This document shows positions 7,408 to 9,101 of a stretch of 9,101 nucleotides of DNA, piece after piece. Each line of letters opens with the position of its first letter. Within the stretch, counting starts at the first letter, position 1. Position numbers and translations under genes: made by a program. The DNA comes from Methanobacteriota archaeon (lineage in GTDB: Archaea; Thermoplasmatota; Thermoplasmata; RBG-16-68-12): contig VBLR01000164.1 in NCBI GenBank assembly GCA_005878665.1, forward strand, positions 1 through 9,101, given 5' to 3'. Under the pieces are notes generated by a model, which had not been told where the DNA came from, ran no database searches, and worked only from the letters and a program-made list of their open reading frames with translations.

Positions 7408-7943
7408 CACTTGCCCCCTCGGAGTTTGCGCCGCGTGATGTATTGGCGGTCGACCTCCTGAGCGAACTCTTTCCGGAGGGGATGGAACTTGAAGTCCTCC
7501 GGCAGCAGGATCCGCGTGAGATTCGGATGGCCCGTGTACTCGACGCCCATCAGGTCCCACATCTCTCGTTCGAGGAAGTCCGCCGCGTGCCACAGTCCGA
7601 TGAGGCTGGCGATCTTTGGATCGTCGTAGGGGATCTGCGCGTTCACCTGGACCATGCAGCCGTTGTAGTAGTTCTCGATATGGTAGATGCTCTCGAAATG
7701 GTCCTTCCAATCGACCGCCGTGACGCACGATAGATGCTCGAAGCCGAGCGTGTCTTTCAGGTATGTGCACACCGCGACGAGCTCCGCCCGGTCAATCACG
7801 AGCTCGACGAGCCGCTCCCGCACGACCTTCGCGTCCTTCAGTTTTGGACCGAACACCACCTTGAGCTGAGCGAGGACCTCCTTCTCGATCCCAGGCACCG
7901 ATCGGCCCGTGATCGACGCCGAGGTCGTGACGACGGCGCTCAT
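7407..7943 (-). CDS. nuoC: Complex I peripheral-arm subunit NuoC
   Basis: This 178-residue hydrophilic subunit (30-kDa type) packs against NuoD and NuoB. The hallmark signature is near residues 121-161: FLEREMWDLMGVEYTGHPNL, then TRILLPEDF and HPLRKEF. I chose ATG 7943 because it overlaps the nuoA stop (ATGA) and a strong AAGGAGGAGGT (7953-7963) lies 9 nt upstream. The longer open frame extending toward 8462 is only the shadow of nuoA. It is a separate gene, not a NuoCD fusion. The gene directly follows nuoA, so nuoB, which usually lies between them, is absent here. The C-terminus (RRKLRGGK) is basic. Confidence 0.96.
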   Translation of the reverse strand: MSAVVTTSASITGRSVPGIEKEVLAQLKVVFGPKLKDAKVVRERLVELVIDRAELVAVCTYLKDTLGFEHLSCVTAVDWKDHFESIYHIENYYNGCMVQVNAQIPYDDPKIASLIGLWHAADFLEREMWDLMGVEYTGHPNLTRILLPEDFKFHPLRKEFAQEVDRQYITRRKLRGGK

Positions 7944-8317
7944 ATCTGGATGACCTCCTCCTTCTTGAGCGCGTACTGGGTGGCGACGAACATGATCCCG
8001 AGGAACAGGAAAATCGAGAACTTGGCCACGGGCGACGTGGAGTTCAAGAGGCCGCCCCAAGCGAAGGCCCATAGGAGGAGGAAGATCGCCGCGACATCGA
8101 AGATGACGAAAATGAGGGCGAACATGTAGTATTGAAAGTGAAACTGGATTTGCGCCACCCCTTCCGGGACCTCGCCGCACTCGTACGTGAGGTCCTTGAG
8201 CGGCGTCGGATGGTCCGGTCGGAACAGGCGCGTCGCGAAGAAGGTTCCGAGGGGGAACAGTAGGGCAACGACGGCAAAAATCACGACGGGCACGTAGCTC
8301 TCGAGCGCCATGTCCAT
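7940..8317 (-). CDS. nuoA: Complex I membrane subunit NuoA
   Basis: This is a 125-residue, three-helix membrane subunit next to NuoH, and the first gene of the operon. Helix 1 spans about 8-30, the loop with the conserved YECG motif is 45-48 (Cys47), helix 2 about 60-86 and helix 3 about 98-115. Asp74 in VIFDVAAIF is the conserved helix-2 aspartate (E. coli Asp79). The usual FDVE glutamate (E. coli Glu81) is Ala76 here, which is unusual. ATG 8317 is preferred because a TATA-like box is centred 25 nt upstream and no Shine-Dalgarno is present, implying a leaderless transcript. ATG 8311 is the alternative. The 3' end overlaps nuoC by 4 bp and its last codons (KKEEVIQI) contain the nuoC ribosome-binding site. 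Confidence 0.96.
   Translation of the reverse strand: MDMALESYVPVVIFAVVALLFPLGTFFATRLFRPDHPTPLKDLTYECGEVPEGVAQIQFHFQYYMFALIFVIFDVAAIFLLLWAFAWGGLLNSTSPVAKFSIFLFLGIMFVATQYALKKEEVIQI
7953..7963 (-). promoter_or_regulatory. Strong Shine-Dalgarno of nuoC inside the nuoA 3' end
   Basis: AAGGAGGAGGT on the minus strand is 9 nt before ATG 7943. It decides the nuoC start and rules out the longer frame upstream. Confidence 0.8.
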
Positions 8318-8338
8318 CGCGTGGAAAATTGGTCGGGC

Positions 8339-8352
8339 TATTAAACCTCTCG
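8339..8352 (-). promoter_or_regulatory. Putative archaeal promoter (BRE/TATA) of the nuo operon
   Basis: Minus strand: CGAGAGGTTTAATA, with a purine-rich BRE-like stretch (8346-8352) followed by TTTAATA (8339-8345). Its centre is about 25 nt before ATG 8317, so the expected start of transcription falls at or within a few bases of the ATG. This is the only AT-rich box close upstream of nuoA. Confidence 0.6.
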
Positions 8353-8436
8353 CTACGAACCAAAGGGCCTAGCCGTTGATATGCCGCCGAGTTCTCAGCC
8401 GATCGGTCAGCCAAGACTTGGGTAGATCGCGGGTAA

Positions 8437-8451
8437 TCCGGAGGCTCCGGA
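8437..8451. promoter_or_regulatory. 15-bp perfect dyad upstream of the membrane-protein gene
   Basis: TCCGGAGGCTCCGGA has 7-bp arms around one central G and ends 9 bp before ATG 8461. It could be an operator for a dimeric regulator or a small RNA stem that covers the GGAGG at 8440-8444, the only Shine-Dalgarno-like motif near this start. No regulator is identified, and chance occurrence in GC-rich DNA is possible. Confidence 0.35.
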
Positions 8452-8460
8452 ATCGAATTC

Positions 8461-8895
8461 ATGTATCGTTGCCATCATTCGGTTTCCGTGAACGCGAGGC
8501 CAATCGCTCAGCCCGCGAAGCTACCGGCCTCGAAGCCGCTGCCCCTCTTGCAAGTGTTGGCCGGAATCTACGCGAGCATCTGGGGATCGATCGTTGCCTT
8601 CGCGGGCATCGTCCTTCTCAAAACGGGAATCGCGTCCGGACTCCCGTTCGGAGGCGCCGTGGCGGTAATCTTGATCGCGATATTCGTCCTCCCAGGGTTG
8701 CTGATGCTCGTTTCAGGAATCTGGCTCATCTGGCGCGCAAGGTGGGCACGATGGGTCGGGTTGGTTTCGACCATCGGCGCAATCCTTGTAGCCTTGGGCC
8801 TGGGAAACCTTGTCGGGACCGTAATCAGTCTAGGGTTAATTGTCGTCTTGCTCCTCTCTCTACCATATTCGTTGAACCGGCCCGCTGTCGTCTAG
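8461..8895 (+). CDS. Small four-helix membrane protein of unknown function
   Basis: I do not recognise this 144-residue protein. After a polar, weakly basic N-terminus of about 27 residues there are about four hydrophobic segments (29-53, 61-91, 98-114 and 117-136). A basic, Trp-rich turn, WRARWARW, at 91-98 probably lies on the cytoplasmic side. There are no cofactor or catalytic motifs. The composition and uninterrupted helices argue for a real gene, and its codon use is less biased to G/C third positions than the nuo genes. It is divergent from the nuo operon and upstream of the oxidoreductase on the same strand. The start is uncertain: ATG 8461 has no well-spaced Shine-Dalgarno, since GGAGG at 8440 is 16 nt away, and GTG codons inside the N-terminus are alternatives. 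A role linked to respiration would be a guess from position only. Confidence 0.65.
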   Translation: MYRCHHSVSVNARPIAQPAKLPASKPLPLLQVLAGIYASIWGSIVAFAGIVLLKTGIASGLPFGGAVAVILIAIFVLPGLLMLVSGIWLIWRARWARWVGLVSTIGAILVALGLGNLVGTVISLGLIVVLLLSLPYSLNRPAVV

Positions 8896-9011
8896 AAGAG
8901 CAGGCAATATCCTTGGATCCGCGGGGAACCCCGGCTTCCCGATCGCCTCGAGTGCAAACGAACATGGGCACAACGATTTATATCGAGGGATTTCAATGGT
9001 CTCATTTGTTG
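8896..9011. other. Intergenic spacer before the oxidoreductase gene
   Basis: This is 116 bp without a gene. It has a short CGGGGAACCCCG dyad at 8922-8933 (5-bp arms, 2-nt loop, no T-run), which is not convincing as a terminator, and the TATA box of the next gene. Confidence 0.6.
8971..8984 (+). promoter_or_regulatory. Archaeal promoter (TATA box) of the oxidoreductase gene
   Basis: CAACGATTTATATC contains TTTATAT at 8977-8983, a near-consensus archaeal TATA box. Transcription should begin about 25 nt further on, near 9005, leaving a leader of under 10 nt before ATG 9012. Confidence 0.7.
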
Positions 9012-9101
9012 ATGGTCGCGGAGAGGCGTCTCCCTCCCGGACAGCGGGAGGTTCGGAAATGGCCGAGGCTCGATCTCGGCATCGTCCCGCGGTTTGACCC
9101 G
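9012..9101 (+). CDS. Sulfite-oxidase-like (MsrP/YedY-type) molybdopterin oxidoreductase, N-terminal fragment
   Basis: There are 30 codons from ATG 9012 to the window edge, all open. The peptide LPPGQREVRKWPRLDLGIVP, followed by RFDP, matches the N-terminal consensus of the sulfite-oxidase-like oxidoreductase family (PPGQ, then a WPVLH-x-GxVP block, then P-x-x-D). In that family it precedes the molybdopterin domain with its single Mo-coordinating cysteine, which is beyond the window. No signal peptide is visible, so a cytoplasmic enzyme is likely, though only the first 30 residues can be seen. ATG 9012 fits a TATA box 32 bp upstream. ATG 8996 is in another frame and soon hits a stop. The substrate is unknown. 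The assignment rests on a short stretch of sequence. Confidence 0.6.
   Translation, partial: MVAERRLPPGQREVRKWPRLDLGIVPRFDP

Larger units (their letters stand above)
8318..8460. other. Divergent intergenic region between nuoA and the membrane-protein gene
   Basis: This is 143 bp with no gene. It holds the nuo promoter on the minus strand. On the plus strand there is a weak TATA-like TTGATATG (about 8375-8382) that could drive the 8461 gene with a leader of roughly 55 nt, and a perfect 15-bp palindrome at 8437-8451. No RNA gene or T-run terminator is seen. Confidence 0.6.

Noticed and set aside
7944..8462. N-terminal extension of nuoC reaching through nuoA
   Set aside because: The extension is an Arg/Pro-rich shadow of nuoA. 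The strong ribosome-binding site and 4-bp overlap place the nuoC start at 7943.
8922..8933. CGGGGAACCCCG as a terminator hairpin for the membrane-protein gene
   Set aside because: Only 5-bp arms with a 2-nt loop and no T-run. Archaeal termination mainly needs T-rich tracts, which are absent.
9033..9049. CTCCC/GGGAG inverted repeat as a regulatory site
   Set aside because: It lies inside the coding sequence of the oxidoreductase and is explained by its codons.
1..9101. CRISPR arrays, insertion sequences, tRNA or rRNA genes
   Set aside because: No spaced direct repeats, transposase-like frames, terminal inverted repeats, or tRNA/rRNA-like sequences were seen.

Overview
This looks like archaeal DNA from a GC-rich genome, possibly a Thermoplasmatota-type euryarchaeon. 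The reasons are: TATA-type promoter boxes placed for leaderless or nearly leaderless transcripts, a NuoJ split into two genes as in methanogen Fpo complexes, an 11-subunit-style complex I with no NuoEFG genes in the run, and several GTG starts. The phylum assignment is inference.

From about 8317 down to base 1, the minus strand is one tightly packed operon for a proton-pumping complex I (NADH/F420H2/ferredoxin:quinone oxidoreductase family). The order is nuoA, nuoC, nuoD, nuoH, nuoJ (N-terminal half), nuoJ (C-terminal half), nuoK, nuoL, nuoM, then a second nuoM-like gene that runs off the left edge. Most junctions are 1-4 bp overlaps, direct abutments or gaps of 1-3 bp. NuoC and NuoD form part of the peripheral arm. 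NuoA, H, J and K form the membrane module that carries the quinone site and E-channel. NuoL, M and M2 are antiporter-like pumping subunits.

Three things stand out. First, the iron-sulfur subunits NuoB and NuoI are absent from their usual places: nuoA overlaps nuoC, and only 45 bp separates nuoH from nuoJ. They must be encoded elsewhere, or the complex is unusual. Second, nuoD is broken by a perfect 10-bp tandem duplication; removing one copy restores a normal 364-residue NuoD. Third, the operon has two adjacent NuoM-type subunits, and NuoL has a duplicated 26-residue unit in its C-terminal lateral-helix region. Together these match the architecture known as '2M' complex I, which has an extra pumping subunit. 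Further oddities are an alanine in place of a conserved glutamate in NuoA and an insertion next to the quinone region of NuoH.

Right of the operon, 8318-8460 is a divergent promoter region. Next comes a plus-strand gene for a small four-helix membrane protein of unknown function (8461-8895). A 116-bp spacer with a clear TATA box follows, then the first 30 codons of a sulfite-oxidase-like molybdopterin oxidoreductase that continues past the right edge.
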